From the NCBI GenBank assembly GCA_024642465.1, contig JAHEBA010000011.1, forward strand, positions 10,995 to 54,070: a DNA stretch of 43,076 nt, in the 5' to 3' direction. Source of the stretch: Alphaproteobacteria bacterium. Lineage in GTDB: Bacteria > Pseudomonadota > Alphaproteobacteria > Rhizobiales > Aestuariivirgaceae. Made by a program: the position numbers and the translations under genes. The notes below the pieces were generated by a model. It saw only the letters and a list, made by a program, of their open reading frames with translations, did not search any database and was not told where the DNA came from. Of the stretch, positions 15,863 through 23,712 are shown piece after piece. How positions within the stretch are numbered: position 1 is the first letter of the stretch; each line of letters begins with the position of its first letter.

Positions 15863-17485
15863 ATGCTGAAACAGGCTGACAGCTACGAAGCGATGACAAG
15901 CGGCTTTTCCTGGAACCTGCCGGAGCGCTTCAACATCGGTGAGGCCATCAGCACCGCATGGGCCAGGCGCGCGCCGGACCAGGTGGCGCTCATCGAGCAC
16001 ATGGACGACGGCCCCGCCCGGCACACCACCTGTGCCCAGCTTGACGCGATGGCCAACCGGATCGCCAACCTGCTGGTCTCGTCCGGCATCGGCCCCGGAG
16101 ACCGCGTTGCGCTGCTGCTGCCGCAATGCCGCGAAACGGCAGCCGCCCATGCCGCCATCTACAAGCTCGGCGCCATCGCCTTACCGCTCGCCATGCTGTT
16201 CGGCGTCGAGGCACTGCAATACCGGCTGCAGAACTCCGGCGCCCGCGCCCTGCTCATGTCGCATGCCTCCCGCGACAACGTCGCCGAGGTGCGTCCGTCC
16301 CTGGCGGCCCTCGAACACATCCTCTGCATCGACGGTACGCTGGAGTTTGCGCCCCACCTGCACGACGCCTGCCGGCCGATGCCGGATGTGTTCGAGGCCC
16401 GCGACACCAGCCTCGATGACCCCTGCCTGATGATCTACACCTCCGGCACCACCGGACCGCCCAAGGGCGCGCTGCATGCCCACCGCGTGCTGCTCGGCCA
16501 CCTTCCCGGCGTCCAGTTCGCCCACGAATTCATGCCACAACCGGGCGACCTGATGTGGACCCCGTCCGACTGGGCCTGGGCCGGCGGACTGCTCAACGTG
16601 CTGCTGCCGGCGCTCTATTTCGGCGTGCCGGTGCTGGCCTACCGCTTCCGCAAGTTCGATCCCGTGTTCGCCTGGGACCTGCTGGCGCAATATGGCGTGC
16701 GCAACATCTTCGTGCCGCCGACCGCGCTCAAGCTGATGCGCGCCTCGACCCCGAAGGATGTCGAGCGGCTCAATCTGCGCACCATGTTTTCCGGCGGTGA
16801 AGCGGTCGGCCAGGCGCTGCAGGAGTGGGGAGAGCAAAGCCTTGGCTTGCGCATCAACGAGGTCTACGGTCAGACCGAGTGCAACCTCGTGCTGGAAAGC
16901 TGCAACCTGCTGGGCGTTTGGAAATCCGGCGCCATCGGCAAGCCCGTGCCTGGCCACACCGTCGCCATCGTCGACGATCAGGGCCGCCCCTTGCCCGATG
17001 GCGAGGCCGGCAACATCGCCGTCCAGCGGCCCGACCCGGTGATGTTCCTGGAATACTGGGGCAAGCCGGAAGCAACCAGCGACAAGTTTGCCGGCGACTG
17101 GCTGCTGACCGGCGACCAGGGCTATCGCGACGCGGAAGGCTATTTCCACTTCGTCGGCCGCGACGACGACGTCATCACCTCGTCCGGCTATCGCATCGGT
17201 CCGGGCGAGATCGAGGACTGCCTGTCGCGCCACCCGGCGGTCAAGCTGGCCGCTGCAGTGGGCGTGCCCGATCCGGTCCGCACGGAAATCGTCAAGGCCT
17301 TCATCGTGTTGAACCCGGGCTACGAGCCATCGCCGGAACTGGAACAAGACATCCGCGCCCACGTCCGCAACCGCCTGTCGGCGCATGAGTATCCGCGCGC
17401 TTTCGAGTTCCGCGATGAACTGCCCCTCACCACCACCGGCAAGGTAATCCGCCGGTTGCTGCGTGACGAGACGTCATCACAATAA
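15863..17485 (+). CDS. AMP-forming acyl-CoA synthetase (acetyl/medium-chain type)
   Basis: This 540-residue ANL-superfamily ligase activates a carboxylic acid with ATP and CoA. Motifs are YTSGTTGPPKGALHAH, the aromatic WTPSDWAWAGG segment typical of medium-chain/acetyl-type synthetases, VYGQTE, TGDQGYRD, FVGRDDDVITSSGYRIGPGE and the catalytic Lys in TTTGKVIRR. The ATG is preceded by AGGGAGA. The exact acid is not predictable; the short acyl pocket region and overall length favour a short or medium aliphatic chain. The upstream 340 bp contain the TTTGCA double palindrome, which would suit regulation by a short-chain acyl-CoA sensor. The gene is followed by an 89-bp gap and the cytochrome genes. 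Confidence 0.9.
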   Translation: MLKQADSYEAMTSGFSWNLPERFNIGEAISTAWARRAPDQVALIEHMDDGPARHTTCAQLDAMANRIANLLVSSGIGPGDRVALLLPQCRETAAAHAAIYKLGAIALPLAMLFGVEALQYRLQNSGARALLMSHASRDNVAEVRPSLAALEHILCIDGTLEFAPHLHDACRPMPDVFEARDTSLDDPCLMIYTSGTTGPPKGALHAHRVLLGHLPGVQFAHEFMPQPGDLMWTPSDWAWAGGLLNVLLPALYFGVPVLAYRFRKFDPVFAWDLLAQYGVRNIFVPPTALKLMRASTPKDVERLNLRTMFSGGEAVGQALQEWGEQSLGLRINEVYGQTECNLVLESCNLLGVWKSGAIGKPVPGHTVAIVDDQGRPLPDGEAGNIAVQRPDPVMFLEYWGKPEATSDKFAGDWLLTGDQGYRDAEGYFHFVGRDDDVITSSGYRIGPGEIEDCLSRHPAVKLAAAVGVPDPVRTEIVKAFIVLNPGYEPSPELEQDIRAHVRNRLSAHEYPRAFEFRDELPLTTTGKVIRRLLRDETSSQ

Positions 17486-17574
17486 TGTGTTTGGCGGAAA
17501 CTCTCCACGAAGCAGTTTCATTGTCCAGTTAGTTTTACGTCCCTAAGTCATGCTCAACCGGTCAGGAGGACCAC

Positions 17575-18030
17575 ATGAACTCAAGACTTGCCGCCGTTTC
17601 GCGTACCCTTTTGCTGGGCCTTGCCGCAGGATCGCTGTTCGCCGCTGCCGCGGCCGCCGGCCCCATCGAAGATCGCCAGGAAGACATGAAGAAGGTGGGC
17701 AAGGCGATGGGTCAGCTCGCCGCGATCGCCAAGAAGGAAGCCGCCTTTGACGCCGCCGTCGTCAAGGCCGCCGGCGAGACCATTGCCGAGTCAGTCAAGG
17801 AGTTCAAGAACGACTTCCCTGAAGACAGCAAGGACGGCCCGCCAGAGACCTGGGCCAAGGCTGAAATCTGGTCGAACATGGACGACTTCAACAAGAAAGC
17901 CGATGACGCAGTCACCGCAGCCATGGCCATGGCAGCCGTCACCGAAGAGTCAAACTTCATGCCTGCAATGGGCGCGCTCGGCGGCAGCTGCAAGGCTTGC
18001 CACGAAAACTATCGCCGTCCGAAACAGTAA
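17575..18030 (+). CDS. Cytochrome c' (periplasmic)
   Basis: The 151-residue precursor has a signal peptide (about residues 1-28, ending AAAAAAGP). The mature part is four-helix and the single heme site lies at the extreme C-terminus: C139-K-A-C-H143 followed by ENYR, the diagnostic position of class II cytochromes c. Cytochromes c' bind NO or CO at a five-coordinate heme and are linked to NO tolerance, while close relatives act in electron transfer. GGAGGACC stands just upstream of the ATG. It probably forms an operon with the diheme cytochrome c 68 bp downstream, with a strong hairpin between them. Confidence 0.92.
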   Translation: MNSRLAAVSRTLLLGLAAGSLFAAAAAAGPIEDRQEDMKKVGKAMGQLAAIAKKEAAFDAAVVKAAGETIAESVKEFKNDFPEDSKDGPPETWAKAEIWSNMDDFNKKADDAVTAAMAMAAVTEESNFMPAMGALGGSCKACHENYRRPKQ

Positions 18031-18039
18031 CACGCCTGA

Positions 18040-18070
18040 CCGGACCCCGGCACCACCCGCCGGGGTCCGG
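18040..18070 (+). other. Intercistronic hairpin between the two cytochrome genes
   Basis: CCGGACCCCGG (18040-18050) and CCGGGGTCCGG (18060-18070) form a perfect 11-bp stem with a 9-base loop. No T-tract follows. It may protect the cytochrome c' message from 3' decay or reduce downstream expression rather than terminate fully. Confidence 0.6.
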
Positions 18071-18098
18071 CCTTGATCACACCAGAGAACGTGAAGCC

Positions 18099-19010
18099 AT
18101 GAAGCGCACCATCGCGGCACTCATCCTGCTTGCAGGCGTGGCCGGCATAGCCGGATGGATCGAAGCCGCACCCGAGCCAAGACCGGCGGACAGCATTGCC
18201 GCTCATCAGCCGGACCTGGAAAACGGCAAGCGCCTGTACACAGCAGCTGGCTGTTTGTCGTGCCACCTGCCGACAAAGGACGACACCGCCGCCGATCGCT
18301 CATTGCCTTCCGGTGGGACTGCGCTGCACACCCCGGCCGGCACGTTCTACCCGCCCAACATTACGCCGGACCCTGAAACCGGCATCGGTGGCTGGACCGA
18401 TATCCAGTTCGTCAACGCAGTGAAGCTCGGCATATCGCCTGGCGGCGACCACTTGCTGCCGGCCTTCCCTTACACCTCGTACATCCACATGAGCGATGCC
18501 GACGTGCTCGACATCAAGGCCTATATCGATACGCTGTCGCCGGTGAAGGCGGCCAACAAGGCGCCCGAATTGCCACTGTACCTGCCTGTTGAACAGGTCA
18601 TGCGCCGCGGCCTTGGCCTTTGGAAACTGGCAGCATTCAAGCCCGCCCCCTTTGAGCCCGATCCGTCGAAGGACGAGGTCTGGAACCGAGGAGCTTACAT
18701 CGTCACCGGCCCCGGCCACTGTGGCGAGTGCCATACGCCGCGCAACGCGTTCATGGCCATGGATACAAGCCGTTGGCTGGCCGGCGGCCCGCACCCGGAA
18801 GGCGTTGGCAAGGTACCGTCATTGCGCGACCTGCAGAAACGAGGCCGCTACAAGGACGCCAACGACCTCGCAACGGCGCTCGAATTCGGGGAAACGCTTG
18901 GCTATGACAAGATGTCGTCAGGGGGCATGGGCGCCGTCCAGACGAACATGTCGAAGCTGCCGGCCGAAGACCGGCTCGCCATCGCCACCTACATCATGAG
19001 CCTCGACTAG
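18099..19010 (+). CDS. Diheme cytochrome c (periplasmic or membrane-anchored)
   Basis: The 303-residue protein has an N-terminal hydrophobic segment (residues 2-22) serving as signal peptide or anchor, and two class I heme sites, C52-L-S-C-H56 and C208-G-E-C-H212. It resembles the cytochrome c subunits that accept electrons from periplasmic dehydrogenases (alcohol/sugar dehydrogenase type), including segments such as GTFYPPNITPDPETGIGGWT and the later SGGMGAVQTNMSKLP. The ATG at 18099 is taken because the signal peptide begins there, and an earlier in-frame ATG at 17997 lies inside the cytochrome c' gene. No dehydrogenase partner is adjacent. It may act with cytochrome c' in one periplasmic chain. 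Confidence 0.88.
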   Translation: MKRTIAALILLAGVAGIAGWIEAAPEPRPADSIAAHQPDLENGKRLYTAAGCLSCHLPTKDDTAADRSLPSGGTALHTPAGTFYPPNITPDPETGIGGWTDIQFVNAVKLGISPGGDHLLPAFPYTSYIHMSDADVLDIKAYIDTLSPVKAANKAPELPLYLPVEQVMRRGLGLWKLAAFKPAPFEPDPSKDEVWNRGAYIVTGPGHCGECHTPRNAFMAMDTSRWLAGGPHPEGVGKVPSLRDLQKRGRYKDANDLATALEFGETLGYDKMSSGGMGAVQTNMSKLPAEDRLAIATYIMSLD

Positions 19011-19016
19011 AACCGG

Positions 19017-19958
19017 TCAGGCTTTGCCGCCGGGCGCGCCCTTGAGATAGTAGTTCGCCTTGCGGCCATAGATCAGCCCGCGCAAGCCGTTGCGCACGCT
19101 CTCCGACTTGCGCAGCGGGTCCAGCACGGCGCGCATGGAGTCATGTGCCATCACCTTGGCGGCATCGGCCAGCGGGTGAACGCCCGGTCCCGCCTGCGGC
19201 AGCCCGAACCGGCGCAAGGTGCCATTCATCAGGCGGATCTTGTTCATGCGCAGAACTTCCTTGGTCTTCCAGGTCATCGCGATGGAAATGCAGTAGTCGG
19301 CCCCGGTGCGCACCCAGTGCGGCTGGGTGTAGGGAATGTGAACGCCATCGCCCGCATTCAGCGTGAACACCTGCGCCCGGTCCTCGAACGAAGGCTCGTA
19401 ATGCTGGTTGCGGTGTTTCGATGGAGCGATTTCCCGCGCTTCCTCGGACACCAGCGCCCCGTCGGCATTGTCGAACAGGTGCACGAACTTTTCGCCACGG
19501 ATGTTCACCAGCACGTTTTCTTCCATGTCGATGTGGAACGGCGTGGTGGAATTGGCCGAGGATACGAAGATGAAGCCCTGCAGGTCGGAGAAGCCGTCGC
19601 GCGGCTGGCCGGAGGCTTCCGACAGGTCGCCCACGAACTGTTCCAGCAGCCTTGCATAGGCTTCGTCGTGCTCGACGTTCTTGATCACCAGCCAGGCATG
19701 GGCCGTCTCGATCTGGCGGATGACGTCATCCACGGCCATCTCGATGCCCGGCACGTCTTCGGGCTTGACGCCGGGCGGCACGGCGCCGGAATTGTACTCG
19801 ATGCGATCACGCGGCATCGACTTGGCCAGTTCCACCAGCCAGTCCAGCCGGAACAGCAGGTTGTCCGAGAACGAATGCCGGATATGGAACGGCGCCTTGT
19901 AGAGCTTCTGGCTGTCGGCAGGCGCGAGCGAGATGGAGAGGGGTGAAGCGGTCGTCAG
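19017..19958 (-). CDS. JmjC/cupin-like Fe(II)/2-oxoglutarate oxygenase, apparent CTG start
   Basis: The facial-triad motif appears as PFHID-MEEN, with FVHLF and the later GVHIPYTQPHWVRTG supplying the distal His, which supports a JmjC-like hydroxylase. The C-terminal third is helical (RLMNGTLRRFGLP onward). The first conventional start is a GTG at 19835. The frame upstream, KLYKAPFHIRHSFSD and NLLFRLDWL, is clearly coding and has no ATG, GTG or TTG. A CTG at 19958-19956 overlaps the TGA of the upstream FemAB-like gene and has AAGGGA 5 bases before it, so I use it, giving 313 residues. Coupling to the FemAB gene suggests joint modification of a peptide, lipid or cell-surface substrate. Substrate unknown. 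Confidence 0.75.
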   Translation of the reverse strand: MTTASPLSISLAPADSQKLYKAPFHIRHSFSDNLLFRLDWLVELAKSMPRDRIEYNSGAVPPGVKPEDVPGIEMAVDDVIRQIETAHAWLVIKNVEHDEAYARLLEQFVGDLSEASGQPRDGFSDLQGFIFVSSANSTTPFHIDMEENVLVNIRGEKFVHLFDNADGALVSEEAREIAPSKHRNQHYEPSFEDRAQVFTLNAGDGVHIPYTQPHWVRTGADYCISIAMTWKTKEVLRMNKIRLMNGTLRRFGLPQAGPGVHPLADAAKVMAHDSMRAVLDPLRKSESVRNGLRGLIYGRKANYYLKGAPGGKA

Positions 19959-21106
19959 CGGTTTCCCTTGAGCGAATGGCTGCGCACTTTTTTGAGAGAG
20001 GTGCGGGCCGTGGCGCGGGCCCGCTCGAGCGCATGTATCAGCCGGAACAGAAGGCGTGGCTTTCTCAGATTGCCTATCAGCACGTCACGCACCTCGAGCC
20101 GGTCCTTCCACAGGTGATCGATCATCGGGTGGTTGGGGATGGCGCAACTGTCGGCGAACAGGATCTGCTCGTCCTCGAAAAGTGTGCGGGTTGCATCGAG
20201 AATCAGCAGCTGCCCGGGCGAGAAGCGGTTGAGCGCCCCGTCATGGGCCATCTTCACGATCCAGGCTGAGCCGCCTTCACGCACGCCGAACATCATCGCA
20301 ACCGGCTTGCCGTCCAGTTCCAGCGACCAGCACATCAGCTTTCCAGCGGCATCCAGTTCGGCAAGGCTCTTGCGGGCGAACCGCGAAAGCGCTTCCGACT
20401 TGCCTATGGCCGTGCCGGCATCGCCCTTCCAGCCTGCCTGCTCCAGCGCGGTGAACCGTTCGATCCATTGATCGAGGCCGGGCGCGCCGGTCTTGCGAAG
20501 ATGAAACGCCAGGTCGCCCGTCTCGGCCAGCCGGCTCTTCAGGCGGCGGAATTCCTTGCGGCGCTTGCGCGCGAAGGTTTCGTCGAACCACGCGTCGAAG
20601 TCGCCGTTGCAGCGCAGGGCAGCACGCTTGCGGTCGTTCATGAATGCAACCGGCGCACCAATTGCGTCACAGGCATCCACCAGCACGCTCGAGACCACGT
20701 GATGCCCGGTGACGTAGGGCAGCACCAGCGCCGCAGCGCCCGTGCGCTCGAAGATTTCCTCGATCAGTGCAGCGCAATTGCCGGCCGGGTCCGACGGATT
20801 GATCAGCGGCGTTCCCGAGATCGGAAAGTCGCCCAGCCAGCCTTCGGCATGGACCAGCGGCAGGCCCCAGCGCCACCGCTTGCACTCGACGACGGCGAAC
20901 CCGCCAGGACGGCCATCAGGCGCCAGCGTCTGCACCCGCGTCAGGCCATGGCCGGCGCCGCATTCGCCGATAAGCGGTTCGATCCACTGCGGCATCAGCG
21001 AGAAATTGGGTTCAAGCGCTTGCGCGGCAAGCCACCCGGCATCGCTGGGCACCGTTCCCGGCGTCAGGGGTTCGGCGACGACTGGCTTGGTGACTGGCAT
21101 CTGCAT
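19955..21106 (-). CDS. FemAB-like GNAT N-acyltransferase (intact)
   Basis: The 383-residue protein is made of two tandem GNAT domains. Family features include FARKRRKEFRRLKSRL, followed by the substrate-binding stretch FTALEQAGWKGDAGTAI, and NRFSPGQLLILDATRTLF near the end. Related proteins are found in alphaproteobacterial cell-envelope and polysaccharide clusters and are thought to transfer acyl groups to sugars or aminoacyl groups to peptidoglycan. It is the only intact copy of three in this window; the others (504-1676 and 24619-25884) are disrupted. It is coupled to the downstream JmjC-like gene by a 4-base overlap. Start ATG 21106 has only a weak AGTAGG site, and an ATG two codons later is also possible. 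Confidence 0.85.
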   Translation of the reverse strand: MQMPVTKPVVAEPLTPGTVPSDAGWLAAQALEPNFSLMPQWIEPLIGECGAGHGLTRVQTLAPDGRPGGFAVVECKRWRWGLPLVHAEGWLGDFPISGTPLINPSDPAGNCAALIEEIFERTGAAALVLPYVTGHHVVSSVLVDACDAIGAPVAFMNDRKRAALRCNGDFDAWFDETFARKRRKEFRRLKSRLAETGDLAFHLRKTGAPGLDQWIERFTALEQAGWKGDAGTAIGKSEALSRFARKSLAELDAAGKLMCWSLELDGKPVAMMFGVREGGSAWIVKMAHDGALNRFSPGQLLILDATRTLFEDEQILFADSCAIPNHPMIDHLWKDRLEVRDVLIGNLRKPRLLFRLIHALERARATARTSLKKVRSHSLKGNR

Positions 21107-21236
21107 GGCGGCCTACTGGTTCCGTAACGGGACACTTGCTTCCCGGTACAGCAAGCCGCGTACCATCGGCGTAAACAGGCCAGATCACTTCAGGTTTGTC
21201 GTTAACAGAATCCGAATCCGGGCGCGGCCACTCCGC

Positions 21237-21773
21237 TCAGCCCGAAAACCCACCATCGTCGAGAAACTCTTGCTCTTTCTCGGTGGTTTCGCGCCCCAGT
21301 ATCCGGTTTCGGTGTGGAAACCGGCCGAATCTGGCGATGATTCCCCGGTGTTCGATGGCATGGGGCAGCGTATCCTCCAGCCCCTCCTCGCGGCACAGTT
21401 CGACACACCGGTCCTGGTCGGCCAGGTCTTCCGAATGCATGAACGGCATCACGTGCCAGCGGTATTCGGCCGGTGTCAGCACGTCGCGGTCGCCTTCGGC
21501 AATCGCCCGGCTGGCGATTACCAACGCCTTGTCATCATTGGCGAACATCCCCGGCGTGCCGCGTCCCAGATTGCGGCTCATCTGGTCGAGAAGCAGCACC
21601 AGCGCCAGCCGCCCATCTACGGTTTCGAGCCATCCATCCAGCCTGCCGGCCGCTGCGTCGGCGTGCGCCGCGCCAAACCTGTCGCGCAATTCCGCATCGA
21701 ATTCCGGGTCCACGGAGAACAACCGATTTTGCGGCTGCGCCATCCAGAAGTCTATGATTTCACGAGGTTTCAT
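21237..21773 (-). CDS. DUF924 family protein
   Basis: The 178-residue soluble protein starts at ATG 21773 (MKPREIIDFWMAQPQNRLF). The family pattern is clear: VLLLDQMSRNLGRGTPGMFANDD, then FMHSEDLADQDRCVEL and GRFPHRNRILGRE, the last near the C-terminus. DUF924 proteins are tetratricopeptide-like helical proteins of unknown function. The ATG overlaps the TGA of the upstream small membrane protein gene (ATGA), so the two are cotranscribed. A longer reading of the same frame extends upstream to 22097 but is out of frame with the membrane protein and is only its shadow. Confidence 0.88.
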   Translation of the reverse strand: MKPREIIDFWMAQPQNRLFSVDPEFDAELRDRFGAAHADAAAGRLDGWLETVDGRLALVLLLDQMSRNLGRGTPGMFANDDKALVIASRAIAEGDRDVLTPAEYRWHVMPFMHSEDLADQDRCVELCREEGLEDTLPHAIEHRGIIARFGRFPHRNRILGRETTEKEQEFLDDGGFSG

Positions 21774-22180
21774 GCCGGACCGTCCATGCCGAAGGCAACA
21801 TCGCGCCGGGCCGAGCGGATCGAGATCGAGTATCCCGCCACCACGTCGATCAGCGATATGCCCAGCAGCATGAAGAACGGCGCCGAGTCGGCCTGCGGCA
21901 CCAGCAGGAACTCCACCAGCATGGCAATGAACACGCCCGTGGACATGATGTGGTCGATGATGGTCAGCGAGCCGACGCGGGCCGCCTTGAGGACCTCGAC
22001 GAACAGCAGGAAAAGCGCCGCCAGAATGAGCACGTCCGCCCACTGCAGCGCCAGCGATGCGCCCGACATCATGTTGACCCGGGTCGCCTCGGCCCACAGC
22101 GACCCCGGCTCCCAGAACGCCATCACGTTGTAGGCAACCAGCACCAGCAGGAGCAGCGGAAAGGCAACGATGAAGCGCAT
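21770..22180 (-). CDS. Small inner-membrane protein, unknown function
   Basis: The 136-residue protein has four predicted helices: residues 2-22 (IVAFPLLLLVLVAYNVMAF), about 46-66 (WADVLILAALFLLFVEVL), 76-96 (IDHIMSTGVFIAMLVEFLLV) and 101-119 (FFMLLGISLIDVVAGY), with a short Arg-containing tail (SIRSARRD). No catalytic motif is visible. I recognise no named family beyond a general alphaproteobacterial conserved membrane protein. It is translationally coupled to the DUF924 gene. No clear ribosome-binding site could be assigned with certainty. Confidence 0.75.
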   Translation of the reverse strand: MRFIVAFPLLLLVLVAYNVMAFWEPGSLWAEATRVNMMSGASLALQWADVLILAALFLLFVEVLKAARVGSLTIIDHIMSTGVFIAMLVEFLLVPQADSAPFFMLLGISLIDVVAGYSISIRSARRDVAFGMDGPA

Positions 22181-22256
22181 GGGATTGGCCTCGTGAATCA
22201 GTTTCAGCGCGTTGATCAGAGCCTTAGACCATATTCCGCGCCATCACGAAAGCACG

Positions 22257-22289
22257 AGGGCCGGCGAAGCATCACGCCTCGCCAGCCCT
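22257..22289 (-). terminator. Possible weak terminator after rpmF
   Basis: Read on the minus strand, AGGGC-T-GGCGA and TTCGCC-GGCCCT can pair imperfectly about 30 bases after the rpmF stop. The following bases (CGTGCTTTCG) are only slightly T-rich, so termination here is uncertain. Confidence 0.3.
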
Positions 22290-22318
22290 GGCAACTCTTC
22301 AATGAAGCTGATGGCGGC

Positions 22319-22504
22319 CTAGAAGTCGCCTTTGGGCTCCAGCACCTGGCGGCCCTTGTACATGCCGGTCTTCAAGTCGATGTGGTGCGGACGGTGCAGT
22401 TCACCGGTCTGCTTGTTCTCGACGTAGGTGGCTTCCGGCACCTTGTGGCCTGAACGGCGCATGCCGCGCTTGGACGGCGTGGTTTTTCGCTTTGGAACTG
22501 CCAT
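22319..22504 (-). CDS. rpmF: 50S ribosomal protein L32
   Basis: This 61-residue basic protein begins [20 protein letters not shown], the standard L32 N-terminus, and continues with [19 protein letters not shown]. It is a component of the large ribosomal subunit. There are no cysteines, so this is the zinc-independent form. GGAG lies 8 bases upstream of the ATG. Its neighbourhood with mtgA and ispA is common in alphaproteobacteria. Confidence 0.97.
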   Translation of the reverse strand: MAVPKRKTTPSKRGMRRSGHKVPEATYVENKQTGELHRPHHIDLKTGMYKGRQVLEPKGDF

Positions 22505-22881
22505 GACAAACTCCGAATGTGCATTGGCCGCAAGCGCTCGAAACTGGCAGCGGCACGCTTGAAATCTTGATCGGTTCGATCTGGATGGCGCGGCTTATAA
22601 CCCGTGAATCCACAAAACACCAGAGCAGAATCGCGCAGCCCCGCACCGGCCGGCCCGTCGCGCCAATTTGTCACCCGGCCCCAACCTGACAACTTGCTGA
22701 CGGATCCCGTCAGCGAACCGGCAACTGCCCCGTGCATCATTGCGCACGTTGACCCGGGGGATCAGGCAGGTACGCCGCAACAGGTCTCTGTCCACAATCG
22801 CGCATCGCCAACCTCGCCCTGACCTAATGCGCGCTTGATACAGAACTGGACCACCGCCAAGTAACGGCGTACCTGCCTGAA
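22505..22881. other. Non-coding region between rpmF and mtgA
   Basis: About 377 bp with no convincing ORF; short frames on both strands look random. The first 100 bp should contain the rpmF promoter (minus strand). The rest contains a 16-bp perfect inverted repeat spanning 22762-22880, listed separately. Confidence 0.5.
22762..22880. repeat. 119-bp element bounded by 16-bp perfect inverted repeats
   Basis: TCAGGCAGGTACGCCG (22762-22777) is exactly the reverse complement of CGGCGTACCTGCCTGA (22865-22880). The 87-bp interior has no ORF. The right arm ends one base before the mtgA stop codon. An 8-bp part of the arm (TCAGGCAG) recurs at 22893-22900 inside mtgA. No target-site duplication is obvious. 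It could be a MITE-like remnant or a large hairpin in the mtgA 3' end. Confidence 0.6.
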
Positions 22882-23577
22882 CTAATCCAGCTTCAGGCAG
22901 TCCAGATACGGAACCGTCGAATTGACCCGCCGGCGGATGGTTCGGGCCTTCGCCCGCGTTTGCGGACCTGGCTGGCCAGCGTCGCGAACCGCAGGGTTGG
23001 GCAGCGCTGCGGCCAGCCGCGCCGCCTGGTCACGGCTCAACGACTTGGCCGTCTTGCCGAAATGATGCTGGGCAGCGGCCTCTGCGCCGTACACCCCCGG
23101 TGCCCATTCGGCAATGTTGACGTAGACCTCGACGATCCGGCGCTTGCTCCACACAAGGTCGATCCACAGGGCCAGCGGCAGTTCCAGCGCCTTGCGCAGA
23201 TAGGATCGCGACGGCCACAGGAACAGGTTCTTGGCGACCTGCTGGGTGATCGTCGACCCGCCCCTCGCCGCCCCACCGTCACGTTCCATGGCCTCTTTCA
23301 TCACCTCGCGCAGCACGCCCCACTCGACGCCGTTGTGGCGGCAGATGCCGGCGTCCTCCGCAGTCACCACCGACCTGACAAGGTTCTGCGAGGTGTCTGC
23401 CAGCGGACGCCAGCGATAGTCGATGCCATTGCCCTCCAGCGTCTTCCACAGCATGGTGGTACTCACCGGCGGCGGCACCAGCATGTAGACCAGAGTCAAC
23501 ACGTAGGGCAGCAGCAACAACACCCCCAGTGCGGCAAGGGCTGTCTTCAGCCAGCGGTTTTGCAGCAGATTTCGCAT
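22882..23577 (-). CDS. mtgA: Monofunctional biosynthetic peptidoglycan transglycosylase
   Basis: The 231-residue GT51 glycosyltransferase polymerises lipid II glycan strands at the outer face of the inner membrane. There is one N-terminal membrane anchor (about 11-33). GT51 motif 1 is AEDAGICRHNG, with the catalytic Glu at 74 and an Ile where Phe is usual. Motif 2 is RGGSTITQQVAKNLFLW (105-121) and motif 3 is IVEVYVNIAEWAPGVYGAEA. There is no transpeptidase domain, as expected for MtgA. It is divergent from ispA (135 bp between starts). Its stop lies one base from the inverted-repeat element. Confidence 0.95.
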   Translation of the reverse strand: MRNLLQNRWLKTALAALGVLLLLPYVLTLVYMLVPPPVSTTMLWKTLEGNGIDYRWRPLADTSQNLVRSVVTAEDAGICRHNGVEWGVLREVMKEAMERDGGAARGGSTITQQVAKNLFLWPSRSYLRKALELPLALWIDLVWSKRRIVEVYVNIAEWAPGVYGAEAAAQHHFGKTAKSLSRDQAARLAAALPNPAVRDAGQPGPQTRAKARTIRRRVNSTVPYLDCLKLD

Positions 23578-23712
23578 CAGTGTTGCAAGCTTCCCGGTTG
23601 CAGTCTCGCGTGGGCGACCTTAGAAGGATCGCCAGCACATGATCTGCCCGACCCATAAACCCAGCCGGTTAGCGGATCAAACCGCATTTGTCACAAGGAG
23701 AATGGACGCACC

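Noticed and set aside
16181..17386. Long minus-strand ORF of 401 codons opposite the acyl-CoA synthetase
   Set aside because: Antisense shadow without motifs or a ribosome-binding site.
21774..22097. Extended N-terminus for the DUF924 protein
   Set aside because: This stretch is out of frame with and contained in the membrane protein gene; family similarity starts at ATG 21773.
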